Notes: generated by a model from the letters alone, not told the origin. 64,000 bases of DNA from JAMXLO01 sp963799415 (GCA_963799415.1 CAWCXI010000013.1:244462-308461), one strand, 5' to 3'; positions 45,788 through 56,302 are shown, counted from the first letter of the stretch. Made by a program: numbers and translations.

Positions 45788-47888
45788 CTATGTCAGCTCC
45801 CGCTGCACCCGCGCCCGAGGCACCACGCGCTCCTTGGGGAACCGTATGCTCACCGTCGTCCCCTTCCCTTGCCGGCTCTCGATCTCGATGCTCCCACCAT
45901 GCAGCTTCACCAGCTTGCTGCAAATCGCCAGGCCAAGGCCCGTGCCGCCATATGCCCGGCTGCTCGAGGCATCGGCCTGATAGAATGGAGCGCACACGTG
46001 CGGCAACGCCGCCTCGGCGATACCGATCCCGGTATCGGCAATGGTCAGCACGAAGTCCCCATCCGTCGCCGACGAGCCACTGATCCGCACCTGGCCACCC
46101 GGCAACGTGAACTTCACCGCATTGGTCAGCAGATTGAGCACGATCTGTTTCACCGCAAGCCGGTCCACGTGCAGATGAATACCCGCGAACTCGCCGCAAC
46201 TCACGCTCACCTGCCCCTTGATCGCTCGCACCGCGAGCATGCCGGTTGCCGCCCGCAGCACCTCAGCGACTTCGACGTTCTGCTCGTTCAGCGTGTAGTG
46301 CCCCATCTCGATCTTCGACATGTCGAGCACGTCGTTGATCAGGTCCAGGAGATGGCGCCCGCTCGCATGAATGTCGCGCGCAAAGTCGGCGCAGCGTGCG
46401 TCCTTGTCGGTAAATGGATGGTCGCGGATGAGTTCGGCAAACCCGATGACGGCGTGCAGCGGTGTACGCAGTTCGTGGCTCATGTTCGCCAGGAATTCGG
46501 ACTTTGCGTTGTTGGCCGCCTCGGCTTCCTCCTTCGCCTGCCGCAGCGCCGCCGCCGCCTCGATGTCCTTCGTGATGTCACGCCCCGTGCCGCGATATCC
46601 CACGAAGCTGCCATTGTCATCGAACACCGGATTGCCGCTGACCGAGACATGATGCAGCCTTCCGTCGCCGCCGATGCGTTCGTAGCGAAAGTCGTGGAAC
46701 GGCCGCCTGGCCTCCAGGTCGGCCTTGTGGTCACGCCACCTCTCGTCGTTCGGATCCGACTGCACCATCTCCCAACGCTGCCGACCGACATATGGCCTGT
46801 CGTTGGGACCGATCATCGCAGTTCCCGCAGTGATCGACACGAAACGCAGGTCGCTGTCCTGCTCCCAGAACCAGTCGGACGCCAGTTCCGCGTAGTCGCG
46901 CAGCCGCCGCTCGTTCGTCCGCGCCACCTCCGCGGTACGTTGCAACTCGGCGTTCTGCTGCTGCTGCCTGCGGACCTGCTGTCCAATGATGCCGAACAGC
47001 ATGATGAGGGCGATGGCGGCGACGAACTCGCCCGCCACGACATAGATGGCCTGCTCTGCCCAGTTCGTCAGCGCCTCGCGCCGTGCCATGGCGACGTTCA
47101 CCACCAGCGGGTAATCCGGCAGCGAGTTGACCGAGACTATGGATGGAATACCGCTCCCGAGACCAGGCGAGACATAGCCGCCGCGTGCCGCACTTTCGGC
47201 GTACCAAGGCGATCCGGCCCGTACCGCTTTGCCGACATGACGGTCCATATCGGGGTAGCGCGCCAATATGATGCCGTCACGACGCAGCAGCGTGACCCGG
47301 ACGCCGCGATGCGCACCGACCGCGCCGTAGAAGTCGGCGAGGTATTTGACATCCAGCGCGCACGCAACGATGCCGAGCAGTACCTCCATCCGGCCCGCTG
47401 ATGCGTCGCGCGAGATAGACTGTCCAGTTGCCGGTGACGCGGCTCCTGACCGGCAGGCTGATGAACAGTGCGCCGGCGTCGCTCGAGCGGAGGTGGGCGT
47501 AGGTATCGCCATCCGAGATGTCGACACGCTGCACCGGCCACTCGCGTGACGTGTTGAGGACGTGGCCGTTGGCATTGACGATGATGAGCGCGTTGGCCTG
47601 AGGCAGGTTGATCATGCGTTCGCGCAGGAAGTTATGGGTATCCTCGCCGCCCAAACTTCGATCGAAATCCTCTGGGGTCCGGATGTGCACCGCCTGGCTC
47701 TGGGCCTGCAACTCCTGCAGCAGCAGGTCCACGACCTGCACGTAGCGCGACGTCTGTTCCGCCAGGACCATGCCCAGATCGGCCAGGTTCTGGCGGGTTT
47801 CCAGCGAGGTCTTGCGGTACAGGTCCCAGATGGTCAGCGTGGCGCAGAGCACCGTGACCAGCACCACGACAGCGCCGATTCCCCACAC
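45788..47888 (-). pseudogene. PAS sensor histidine kinase, one frameshift
   Basis: Joined, a kinase of about 700 residues. The 5' frame gives a transmembrane helix (GIGAVVVLVTVLCATLTIWD LY) and a periplasmic dCACHE-like region (LRERMINLPQANALIIVNAN). Near 47388-47392 (GATGGAGGTACTG) the frame changes by one base and continues with EVLLGIVACALDVKYLADFY. A second transmembrane helix, a PAS domain (ELASDWFWEQDSDLRFVSIT), HisKA with NMSHELRTPLHAVIGFAELI, and HATPase (VLNLLTNAVKFTLPGG, DTGIGIAE, GGTGLGLAI) follow. The start is uncertain: GTG 47888 has no ribosome-binding site, and similar residues (RRLSPAQR) continue upstream in frame. No partner regulator is adjacent. Confidence 0.86.
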
Positions 47889-48124
47889 GCGCTGCGCGGG
47901 GCTCAGACGCCGGTGTACGAACGCTCGGAGAGATGCGAGTATGCCCGGAGCCCTTTGATAGATGGACCGTCTTGCGGGATACCCCGTTTCACGAGCGTTG
48001 CAGAAGCGATGCGCCCGCCGCCACCGTCGCGCGCGTCAAGCCTGACGAGACACCGCCGACCTGGAGCAGGCATGCAGAACCCATTTGACCATGCAGTCTG
48101 GCCGGCCGTGGCCGGGTCTGTGCA

Positions 48125-49342
48125 ATGACGGTCTTCTTCGGGTGGAAAGTCGTCGCCGCTTCCTGCGTCATTGCGACCTGCGCCTTCGGTTTTGGCTATT
48201 TCGGGCCGGCGGTCTTCGAGAACGTCCTGCATATGCAGCATGGCTGGTCGGTTTCCCTCATCTCCGCCGCGATCACGGTGCATTTTCTGGTCAGCGCTCT
48301 TCTGGTTCCCTACCTGCCTGACGCCCATAGCCGCTTCGGCATCGCGCCCGTCACGCTGGCGGGCGTGTCCATCTTGCTGGTCGGCGTGCTCGGCTGGTCG
48401 CTGGCCGCCGCTCCCTGGCAACTGTTTGTCGCAGCGCTGCCGAGCGGCGCCGGATGGGCGGCAACCAGCGGCGCAGCCATCATCGCCATGGTATCGCCGT
48501 GGTTTGACCGGCGCCGCGCACTGGGCCTCGGTCTTGCCCTCAACGGCGCCAGCGTCGGCGGGATTCTGTTCGCGCCGCTTTGGGTCTTCGTCATTTCTGC
48601 TTTCGGCTTCGTCGAGGCGGCTACGGTACTCGGCATCGCGACGCTCGCGATACTTGGGCCTCTGATCTGGCGATATCTGCGGCCGACGCCGGAAGGGCTG
48701 GGGTTGGCGCCGGATGGCGATGCGATGCCACCAGAAGAGCATCGGGCGGTGCCGCGTCAACGCTCGCCTGCGCGCTTAGCCGCGCTCATGCAGAGCAAGC
48801 CATTTGTCACGTTGGCGGTCGCCTCCGCTCTGGGCATGTTCGCCCAGGTAGGCATCACCGCGCATATCGTGACACGCCTCGCGCCACTGGTCGGAGCGGC
48901 CTACGCCGCTGGCGCGATAAGCCTTCAGACGGCGTGCGCCATGCTCGGGCGCATACTGCTCGGCGCTCTGCTCGGCCGCGCCGACCGGCGCTTCGTCGCT
49001 GCCGGCAATTTCGCCGTCCAGGCGTGCGGCGTGTCGCTGCTCGCCCTCGGATCGACGGCAATCGTGCTGGTGCCCGGCTGCATCCTGTTTGGTCTCGGCA
49101 TCGGCAGCCTGCTGTTGCTGCCACCGCTGATCGCGCAGCGGGATTTTGCGCCCACCGATGTGCCGCGCGTCGTGGCACTGGTCACCGCCACGAACCAGGC
49201 GGTGTTCGCGTTCGCGCCCGTGAGCCTGGGCGTGCTGCGCGAGCTCTCCGGCAGCTATGCCCTGCCCTTCCTGACCGCCGCCGGAATCCAGCTTCTGGCG
49301 GGCGTCATCGTTGTGCTCGGCCGCGGCCGTGCATGGCGGTGA
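48125..49342 (+). CDS. Major facilitator superfamily transporter
   Basis: A 405-residue protein with about 12 hydrophobic segments, starting MTVFFGWKVVAASCVIATCA. Its layout (GFGYFGPAVFENVLHMQHGW SVSLISAAIT, and WFDRRRALGLGLALNGASVG in the central loop) is that of oxalate/formate-antiporter and monocarboxylate-type MFS proteins. A carboxylate substrate is likely but not provable. It is divergent from the PAS kinase, with a 236-base shared upstream region. Its end lies ten bases from the convergent GNAT gene. Confidence 0.9.
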   Translation: MTVFFGWKVVAASCVIATCAFGFGYFGPAVFENVLHMQHGWSVSLISAAITVHFLVSALLVPYLPDAHSRFGIAPVTLAGVSILLVGVLGWSLAAAPWQLFVAALPSGAGWAATSGAAIIAMVSPWFDRRRALGLGLALNGASVGGILFAPLWVFVISAFGFVEAATVLGIATLAILGPLIWRYLRPTPEGLGLAPDGDAMPPEEHRAVPRQRSPARLAALMQSKPFVTLAVASALGMFAQVGITAHIVTRLAPLVGAAYAAGAISLQTACAMLGRILLGALLGRADRRFVAAGNFAVQACGVSLLALGSTAIVLVPGCILFGLGIGSLLLLPPLIAQRDFAPTDVPRVVALVTATNQAVFAFAPVSLGVLRELSGSYALPFLTAAGIQLLAGVIVVLGRGRAWR

Positions 49343-49351
49343 GTTGCCGTG

Positions 49352-49852
49352 TCACGCGAGGCTTTGGTACATCACCATGCGATAGCCGGATTGGATGAAG
49401 CTGTCGCACTCCGTCATGCCGATGCCGCCCAGCACCACACGCGAGGCGAAATTGTTCTCCCGCGCCACGGCGACGATGCGCGGGAGACGGGCCTGCCGGT
49501 GACCGAAGCGCAGCGCCGCACCGGCCGCCTGACGGGCGAGACCGCGACCCTGCGCTTCGGGCCATAGTGCGAAGCGCAACGCGATGCCGCGACTGTCTGG
49601 CCGCTGCTCCAGGCCGGTGACGCCGAGAAACCGGCCGCACTCACGGATGGTCCACATGCCGTAGCCGTTGGCGCCCCAGGCGACGACATCTTCGGCCAGC
49701 TCTTCCGCCGTCTGCTGGGGCGAGCGTACGCCGCCCAGCATGATGGCAAACTGGCGCGGGTCGGCCTTGAGGGCGCGCAGGTCGGCGAGGTCCGCGCCGC
49801 CCACCGGGGTCAGCACCAGCCGCCCAGCGTTCAACACCCATAGCGGGTTCAT
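49352..49852 (-). CDS. GNAT family N-acetyltransferase
   Basis: A 166-residue acetyltransferase of the RimJ/RimL type: LVLTPVGGADLADLRALKAD at the start, FLGVTGLEQRPDSRGIALRF, acetyl-CoA-binding segment EAQGRGLARQAAGAALRFGH and VARENNFASRVVLGGIGMTE. The variant Q-G-R-G-L-A loop is intact. Substrate unknown. Confidence 0.88.
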   Translation of the reverse strand: MNPLWVLNAGRLVLTPVGGADLADLRALKADPRQFAIMLGGVRSPQQTAEELAEDVVAWGANGYGMWTIRECGRFLGVTGLEQRPDSRGIALRFALWPEAQGRGLARQAAGAALRFGHRQARLPRIVAVARENNFASRVVLGGIGMTECDSFIQSGYRMVMYQSLA

Positions 49853-49876
49853 AGCGCACCCGCCGGAGACGAGCGG

Positions 49877-50629
49877 TCAGTCGCGGTAGCTGCGATCCAT
49901 GCCGTCGAGCAGGCGAAGATACGCGGGCCACTCAGCCGATGCCCGCCCCCTGTCATGCTGTTCATACTGAGCCGCGACGTGCTCGCAGATCTCCGGCGCG
50001 ATCTCCAGCACCGGCTCGCTGCTCGCTTCCATCATCAACTGGATGCGCGCGGCGCGAACGAACTCCTTCATCAGGCTGAATGCCTCGCGTGCGGTGACGC
50101 CTACCGTGGTGACGCCATGATGGCGCATGACCAGCGCGCGGTTCCTGCCCAGCGCGGCGATGATGCGTTCGCGCTCGTCGAAGCTGTCGGTGAGGCCCTC
50201 GTAGTCGTGGTAGCCGACCCGCTGGTAGAAGCGCATGGCACTTTGCGACAGCGGACGCAGGCCGCGCTTCAGGCCGGAGATCGCCACGCCTTCATCCGGA
50301 TGGACGTGCACCGAACAGTTCACGTCGGGCCGCCCGCGCAGCACGCCGCTGTGCAGCGTGAAGCCCGGACGGTTGACGCCAGAGCGTTCGTCCAGGTCGT
50401 CATCCATGCTGACTTCGACCAAATTCGAGGCAGTGACCTCGGTGTACAGCAACTCGTGGCGCTTGATCAGGAAGTGGCGCGGATTGGACGGGCAGCGCAT
50501 GGCCGCGTGGTTGAAGATCACGTCGCCCCAGCCGTGGTGGGCGAGCAGGCGATACACCGCGGCGAGATCGACGCGCGCCTGCCAATCGGCACTGACAACG
50601 TTACTTTCGGGTGCGGTTTCGATGTCCAT
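49877..50629 (-). CDS. Class II aldolase/adducin family protein
   Basis: A 250-residue member of the class II (zinc) aldolase/adducin fold. Metal-binding histidines are seen in SVHVHPDEGVAISGLKRGL and in LVMRHHGVTTVGVTAREAFS; the start of the fold is VYRLLAHHGWGDVIFNHAAM. The family includes fuculose-phosphate aldolase, ribulose-phosphate epimerase and decarboxylases; members with this N-terminus are not assigned to a reaction. Leftward, 24 bases upstream of the GNAT gene. Confidence 0.9.
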   Translation of the reverse strand: MDIETAPESNVVSADWQARVDLAAVYRLLAHHGWGDVIFNHAAMRCPSNPRHFLIKRHELLYTEVTASNLVEVSMDDDLDERSGVNRPGFTLHSGVLRGRPDVNCSVHVHPDEGVAISGLKRGLRPLSQSAMRFYQRVGYHDYEGLTDSFDERERIIAALGRNRALVMRHHGVTTVGVTAREAFSLMKEFVRAARIQLMMEASSEPVLEIAPEICEHVAAQYEQHDRGRASAEWPAYLRLLDGMDRSYRD

Positions 50630-50820
50630 GGCGAGGCCCTCCCACGCCGCGGTATACGCGAAACCGCAGTCCGCATGGAAGCGGCTGCCGGCCAGCCGGG
50701 ATGATCCCCGCCCGGGACCGGTGGGGATCGTCCACGATCAGTCCTTTTTGCGCTCTTCCTTGTGCTCTTCCGCCTGCTGGCTTGTGAGCCTGAGGGTCCG
50801 GCTCGCAACTGGCCAGAGTG

Positions 50821-51009
50821 TCAATCGCCCAGTGCCCGGTCGAGCTTCCGCCCCGCGCTCTGCGCTGGGCCCTGGGGTGGATTGAGGGTGTCGCCAATCC
50901 GCTGACCAGCATTGTCCAGGTTCTGGCCGGCTCGTTCGGCTGGTCCTTCCTGATGGCAGGCCCCGAGGCAGAGGGTGACCAAAGCCAACACCGGCAGCAG
51001 AATTCGCAT
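50821..51009 (-). CDS. Small lipoprotein
   Basis: A 62-residue precursor with a lipoprotein signal peptide, MRILLPVLALVTLCLGACHQ, lipobox LGAC. The mature part (GQNLDNAGQRIGDTLNPPQG, GRKLDRALGD) is a short helical peptide resembling entericidin-like or stress-linked small lipoproteins. The start at 51009 is preceded by AAGGAC about 10 bases upstream. Probably in the outer membrane. Confidence 0.75.
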   Translation of the reverse strand: MRILLPVLALVTLCLGACHQEGPAERAGQNLDNAGQRIGDTLNPPQGPAQSAGRKLDRALGD

Positions 51010-51844
51010 TGTCTTTGTCCTTTGTGCGCCCGAGACGCCCGAACGCAATTGACCGGCACGTGGTTCCCGAGGCCTCGGATGCGCGGTGGCGTCCGAAATC
51101 GCACCAGAGCGCCGGCTTGAAAGCGCACGTCGGTTTCCGTTACGCGTAATGCATCGGAGCCCGTGCCTTGTCCTCGCGCGATCGAATTGCCCGGTATCGA
51201 GCCGCCCCTACGCATAGTCGGACGGAGATTTGGCATCGGGTATTTGCTGGCAGAGAAACCCGCCAGCCGAGCATTCGACTGGAATGATCTCCGTGTCCGG
51301 GGCGGCCCCATCGAGCAGGCGTTGCTGGGTTAGGGTTGAGTACGCAGCCTGATGGTGTTTGCGGCCCCCTAGACAACCGATTGCCACTGCATGGTCAAAT
51401 CAACGCTCGGACCGACCATAAAGGCGATCATCAGCACATAAGCCGTCGTTCCCGGTGCGCCCGCTAGCGGCAACGCCCCGTAGTCCAGCGTCGTCATTAC
51501 CTGCCTGATCGAATGGCTGGTTTGCCGTTGCGGTTCGGCACCTGGAAACCCCGCGGTCAGGTTATGGGGCTGGTTCAGGCGATAAAGCGGGGGGCAATGG
51601 TGGGGGGTCATCGAGCCGTCTCTCGCCCGACCGAATGGGTCAGTGACGGTCGGATGGCCGTCAGGTGAGGATGTCAGGATCGGCCATGTCCCCATGTAGC
51701 ACGGTCAGCGCGGGCGACGATCGACAAGTAGCCCATTCAGAAGAAGGTGTAATCGACTTCAGCACTTGGTTGTCGGGGCGGTATTCCACAGCGTTGCGAG
51801 CAACCGTACAGGCTGCCTGCCTTCGCGTGCCGATAACTCCAGGA
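51010..51844. other. 835-base stretch without a convincing gene
   Basis: Several short overlapping frames exist on both strands, but none shows a known family or steady coding character. One leftward frame (51369-51695) ends with a hydrophobic segment (TTAYVLMIAFMVGPSVDLTM) and could be a gene remnant. From about 51660 the G+C content drops visibly compared with the rest of the window. I see no transposase or inverted-repeat ends. Confidence 0.5.
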
Positions 51845-52357
51845 TCACGTTGAACTTCGGTGATGTCGAACGCGGCCGAGTATTCGAGCCTGTAAATATA
51901 GCTTGCTCTGATTTTGGACGCGATGAGGTCTGCCCAATTCGCTCGCACTTATTTGGTCGATCCCAGCGCGTGCTATTGCCGCAGCATTGTGCGTCCGAGC
52001 ATAAGCAGCCTTGGCTTCGTCAACGCAGATTGTGAAATCTCCCAACGGGAGCGGGCTGATGCTCACTGCGTTGAGTGCCATTTCGGTATCGGTGTCGTGG
52101 TAGTCAATCACCGGCCGCTCGATCTTGTAGCTAAGCAGTGGACCCGCAAGATTATCGGAGATGCTACGACAGGTGTAGCCGAGCGTCTCGAAGTCTAATA
52201 AGCTAGGATTAATATCTTCTCCATTGGAGCGATCGCCCTCATGGGGCTGTATGAGGGTGCGGCCGTGTTCGACGGTATCCGTTTTCGCGAGCATTGTGGA
52301 GAGCAAAATCTTAAAAGTCGAGCCATAGGTCATGTCCGAGTTCGAGCGCGCGCTCAA
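51845..52357 (-). CDS. Unidentified ORF in a lower-GC stretch, possible gene fragment
   Basis: An open frame of 170 codons; a more likely start is ATG 52333 (MTYGSTFKILLSTMLAK), since the first codons overlap the end of livG. The middle (LDFETLGYTCRSISDNLAG, ERPVIDYHDTDTEMALNAVS, GDFTICVDEAKAAYARTHN) looks like real protein and uses more A/T in third positions than its neighbours. After QIS the neighbouring frame (ANWADLIASKIRASYIYRLE) looks equally coding, so another indel near 51940 is possible. I recognise no family. It starts right at the livF break. Confidence 0.45.
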   Translation of the reverse strand: MSARSNSDMTYGSTFKILLSTMLAKTDTVEHGRTLIQPHEGDRSNGEDINPSLLDFETLGYTCRSISDNLAGPLLSYKIERPVIDYHDTDTEMALNAVSISPLPLGDFTICVDEAKAAYARTHNAAAIARAGIDQISASELGRPHRVQNQSKLYLQARILGRVRHHRSST

Positions 52358-52361
52358 CCAT
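52311..52361 (-). pseudogene. livF remnant: start codon and first codons only
   Basis: An ATG at 52361 overlaps the livG stop in the usual Liv operon manner and begins MVERALELG, the expected opening of a LivF ATPase. After about nine codons the sequence turns into unrelated, A/T-richer DNA with a TAA stop at 52311. No Walker A motif follows on either strand. The gene is therefore cut off at roughly 52330-52340. Confidence 0.55.
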
Positions 52362-53116
52362 GGCGCTGGCTCTCCTGCCCGAGATAGACCGCGCGCACCT
52401 GTTCGTTGTTCATGATCTCGGCCGGCGTGCCTTCGTGAGCACCGCGCCCTGCACCATCACGGTGATCTGCTTGGCGAAACGGAACACCACGTCCATGTCG
52501 TGCTCGATGATCAGGATGGCGATGTCGGGATCGAGCGCTGCCACCACGTCGAGGATGAGATGGCTTTCCGAGGACGGCACGCCCGCCGCCGGCTCGTCGA
52601 GCAGCAGCACGCGCGGACGCTGCGCCAGCGCAATGGCGATCTCGACCAGGCGCTGACGGCCATAGGGCAATTCGCGCACCAGCTTGAGCGCGTCGTCGAC
52701 CAGCTGCAGCGAGTCGAGATGATCGAGCGCCTCGTCGATGATCGACGCGCTTGGCGCCGACCGCGCGCCACAGATTGTTGCAGTTGCCGTCGCGCTCGCT
52801 GATCGTCATGCGACATTTTCCAGAACCGATGAGCCCGCGGAACAATTGGTTGATCTGGAAGGTGCGCGCCAGCCCGCGCCGCGCCCGCTCGGCCTGCGAC
52901 GGTGCCGGTGATGTCGTCGCCATCGAGCAGCACGCGGCCGGACGACGGCTTGAGCACGCCGGTGATCAGATTGACCAGCGTGGTCTTGCCGGCGCCGTTC
53001 GGCCCGATCAACGCGCGGCGCGCGCCGCGCTCGAGCGTCAGATTGACGTCGCGCGTCACCGGCAGCGCGCCGAAGCTGCGGTTGAGCCCCTGCACTTGCA
53101 GCGCTGCTTCGCTCAC
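52354..53116 (-). pseudogene. livG: Second-operon LivG ATPase, several frameshifts
   Basis: The start is GTG 53116 with GAGGAGG just upstream (MSEAALQVQGLNRSFGALPV). Walker A GPNGAGKTT is in the first frame. The protein then continues in other frames: RARRGLARTFQINQLFRGL, SSVLENVA, LPYGRQRLVEIAIALAQRPR, Walker B VLLLDEPAAGV, IIEHDMDVVFRFA and the end EGTPAEIMNNEQVRAVYLGQ ESQRHG at 52354. At least four single-base shifts are needed (about 52440, 52755, 52825 and 52905). All expected LivG motifs survive, so indel errors in the sequence are likelier than a decayed gene. Confidence 0.85.
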
Positions 53117-54129
53117 GGCTTCCTCCTCTTGCGAAAAATATTGCCCGGCATTCTCGACCAGACCGAGCAGCCCGCGCCGCGCAAACAACACCGCCAGCAC
53201 CAGCATCAGGCCGATGCCGAATTGCCAGAAGGTCGGGCTGAATTTGGACAGATGGTCTTCCAGCACCATGTAGACCACCGCACCGACGAAGGCGCCGTAG
53301 AGCCGCCCGGTGCCGCCGAGGATCAGCATCACCATCACGTTGGCGGAATTGTCGAAGTCGAACACCGTCAGCGTGACGTAGGCATTGGTCTGCGTGAACA
53401 GCGCGCCGGCAACGCCGGCAATGCCGGCCGCGATCGTATAGACCGTCACCAGCCGGCGGTGCACCGGCGAGCCGATCGCGTGCATGCGCCGCACATTCTC
53501 GCGGATGCCGGTGAGCGCCTGGCCGAACGGCGAATAGACGATGCGGCGCACGAAATAGAACACGATCGCCAGCACGCCCAGCACGTAGAGATAATTGACG
53601 TGGCCATAGAGGTCGTAGTCGAAATGCCAAACAGCGGCGAGATGGTCAGCCCCGGCAAGCCGTCATAGCCGCCGGAAATGTCGGAGCGCAGGTTGCCGGT
53701 CTCCTGCAGCATGATGGCGGTCGCGAGCGTCAACATCAGCAGCGTCAGGCCGCGATAGCGCAGCAGGAACCAGCCGGAGATGAAGCCGATCAGCGCCGCC
53801 AGCGCGGCTGCCGCCACGAGGCTGGAGATCGGCTCGCTCCAGCCGACGCGCGCGATCAGCAGGCCGACGGTATAGGCGCCGATGCCGAAGAAGGCGGCGT
53901 GACCGAGCGTGACGATGCCGGCGTAGCCGAGGATCAGATCGAGCGAGAGCGCGAACATGACCATGATCAGCACCTGGCTGCCGAAGGTCATGCGTTCCGG
54001 GAAAGAAAAGAAACAGGCAATGGCGATGAGCCACGGCAGCGCCTCCGGCCAGCGATAGCGGTGGCGGCGGAGCAGAAATTCGGCGGCGCGCTCGCGCGCA
54101 GCGTGCTGGTGGTGCTCACTCGCGGCCAT
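53113..54129 (-). pseudogene. livM: Second-operon LivM permease, two frameshifts
   Basis: Starts at 54129 inside the end of livH (MAASEHHQHAARERAAEFLL). The membrane part ALSLDLILGYAGIVTLGHAA FFGIGAYTVGLL is classic LivM. A one-base loss near 53625 moves the frame to FDYDLYGHVNYLYVLGVLAI, then FGQALTGIRENVRRMHAIGS (coupling loop) and ILGGTGRLYGAFVGAVVYMV. Near 53150 one extra base fuses it artificially with livG; without it the protein ends GNIFRKRRKP at 53113, overlapping the livG GTG. Confidence 0.86.
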
Positions 54130-54998
54130 AGAACCCCGCAGGTTTGACCAGCAGCACCAGCACGGTGATGGCGTAGATGAAAAAGCCGCCGGCATCGGCA
54201 AACAGATATTTTCCGGCGGTGTCGAATATGCCGATCACCAGCGCCGCGACCAGCGTGCCCTTCAGGCTGCCGAGCCCGCCGACCGCCACCACGATCAAAA
54301 ACAGCACCAGATAGAGCACGGCGAAACTGGGCGACAGGCCGAACAGTTGAATGGCGAGCCCGCCGCCGAGCGCGGCCAGACCGGAGCCGACCGCGAAGGT
54401 GAGCGTGAACAAGAGATCGACATTGATGCCGACCAACTCCGCCATGCGCCGGTTGTCGACCGCGGCGCGAATTTTGGCGCCGATATTGGTGCGCTCGAAG
54501 GCGTACCACAGCACCGCAGATGAGCACGGCGCCGAGCACGATCAGAAAGGCGCGGTAGCTCGGAAAGGCGCGGAAGCCGAGATTGACGTCGCCTTCAAGC
54601 CAATGCGGCAGCGGCACCGATTTCGGGATCGGCCCGTAGAAATAGGTGGCGGTGGCGATCGACATGAAAGCCAGACCGATGGTGAGCAGCACCTGCTCCA
54701 GATCGGTCGCCTTATAGAGCCGCCGGTAGAGCCCGCGCTCGAAGATAACGCTGACCGCGCCGACCACGACCGCGGCGATGACGAGCGAGGGAACAAAGCC
54801 GATGCCGAGATTGCGCGTCAGCGAGACAACGACATAGCCGCCGGCCATGGCGAAGGCGCCGTGCGCCAGATTGACGAAGCCCATCAGCCCCATCGTCACC
54901 GACAGACCGACGGAGACGATGAACAGGAACATGGCATAGGCCAAGCCGTCGAACAGAATGCTGACGGCAATGTTGGCGTAATGCGGCACGAGCCCCAC
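54116..54998 (-). pseudogene. livH: Second-operon LivH permease, one frameshift
   Basis: A permease of about 293 residues starting MGLVPHYANIAVSILFDGLA, with VTMGLMGFVNLAHGAFAMAG GYVVV. Near 54518 one extra base breaks the frame; the next frame continues AVLWYAFERTNIGAKIRAAV DNRRMAELVGIN (coupling region) and VAVGGLGSLKGTLVAALVIG to the end KPAGFYGRE at 54116. The binding-protein gene lies upstream, separated by a terminator-like hairpin. Confidence 0.87.
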
Positions 54999-55010
54999 CC
55001 CGTTGACGCG

Positions 55011-55045
55011 AAAAAAACGCCGCCGCGTCTTTATGCGCGGCGGCG
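55011..55045 (-). terminator. Intrinsic terminator/attenuator between livK and livH
   Basis: Read leftward, CGCCGCCGCG (55045-55036), an 8-base loop, and CGCGGCGGCG (55027-55018) form a perfect 10-bp G+C stem followed by seven T (55017-55011). It lies 12 bases after the binding-protein stop and 13 bases before the livH start, so it should reduce permease and ATPase expression relative to the binding protein, a common arrangement in ABC importers. Confidence 0.88.
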
Positions 55046-55055
55046 CTGTCGGGTG

Positions 55056-56283
55056 TCAAATCCGGTTCGAAGCGATCAGGAGCCGCAGCGGCCCGATTTT
55101 GAGAACCTTGCACTCGTCTTGCACGGCCTTGGTGGTGCCGAGGACCTTCTCGCCGAGCTTGCCGTCGGCCTTGCGGTAGACCTCCATGGCATGCTCGTCC
55201 TGCACGATGTCGCGGGTGGCGGGATCGATCATGACGTGCCCGCGCGGACCGTTGGTCGACCAGCCTTCCATCGCTTTGACCACCTTGGCGCCGTCGCTGA
55301 CGTCGCCCTTGAGCTTCTTGATGGTGTCGAAGATGGCATGCATGGTGTCCCAGCCGGCCGCCGACATGAAGTCGGGATAAGAGTCGGCGCCATAGGCCGC
55401 GTGCCATTCCTTCTGGAACGCCTTGTTGGCGGCGTTGTCGAGATCGACGGCGTAGTTGCCCATCACGATGGTGCCGATGGCGGCGTCACCCATGTCCTGC
55501 AGCTTGTTGTCGGGGATCAGATCCATCGGGCCGATCAGCTTGATGCCGGCCTTGCGCAGGCCGAGTTCGCCGTAGGCCTTCGTCACGCCGGTCGCGTGCG
55601 CGCCGGACGGAATGAACACGTACATGCAATCGGGCTGCGCATCCTTGATGCGCTGGAAGAACGGCGTGAAGTCCGGCACCTGCACCGGCGAGCCCATCGG
55701 GATCGACAGACGACGATCTTGCCGCCGGCCTTCTCGAAGCCGGTCTTGAAGGCTTCCACCGAATCCTTGCCCGGCGGGAAGTCGGTATAGGCGACCGCCG
55801 CGGTCTTGCAGCCGATCTTGTCGTGCGCATAGGCGCCCATCGGATAGCCGGGTGCCACATGCTGAACGACAGCCGCACGATGTAGGGCGACAGATTGGTG
55901 ATCCAGGCGGTGCCGGCATTGGCGATGATCATCGGCACTTTGGACTGAGTGATGACCGGCGCCAGCGCGATCGCCGACGGCGAGAACACGAAGCCGGTGA
56001 CGAGCTGCACCTTGTCGTTGGTGATCAGTTCGGTGGTGGCGGTCTTCGCCACCGCGCCGGTCGGCGGGCCCTCGTCGCGCTTGATAATGTCGACCTTGTA
56101 GGGCGCGATGTCCTTGGCGTGCAGCTTGATATAGAGATCGAATGCCTTGTCGATCTGGTGGCCGAGATCGGCATTGGGTCCGCTGAACGGCAGCACGACG
56201 CCGATCTTGACGGTTTGGGCCTGGGCAGTTCCGCCCATTGTCACGGCCAAGGCCGCAACGCCCAGCCAGCGCATGAATTTCAT
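55056..56283 (-). pseudogene. Branched-chain-type ABC substrate-binding protein, two frameshifts
   Basis: A receptor of about 409 residues with a Sec signal peptide (MKFMRWLGVAALAVTMGGTAQA). Mature start QTVKIGVVLPFSGPNADLGH. Near 55857 a G is missing from a GGG run: restored, SFSMWHPGYPMGAYAHDKIG reads through. Near 55709 another base is missing before SIPMGSPVQVPDFTPFFQRI. The end is LKIGPLRLLIASNRI at 55056. It is first in the leftward liv operon and has an inverted-repeat site upstream. The ligand is unknown. Confidence 0.87.
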
Positions 56284-56302
56284 TGAACCTCCCTATACAG
56301 TT

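Noticed and set aside
51369..51695. Possible membrane-protein or transposase remnant
   Set aside because: Only one hydrophobic stretch is suggestive; no transposase motif, target duplication or inverted ends are visible.
52511..53584. A LivM-LivG fusion protein
   Set aside because: The link residues arise from an indel near 53150; the natural livM end and a livG GTG start with ribosome-binding site are visible at 53113-53116.
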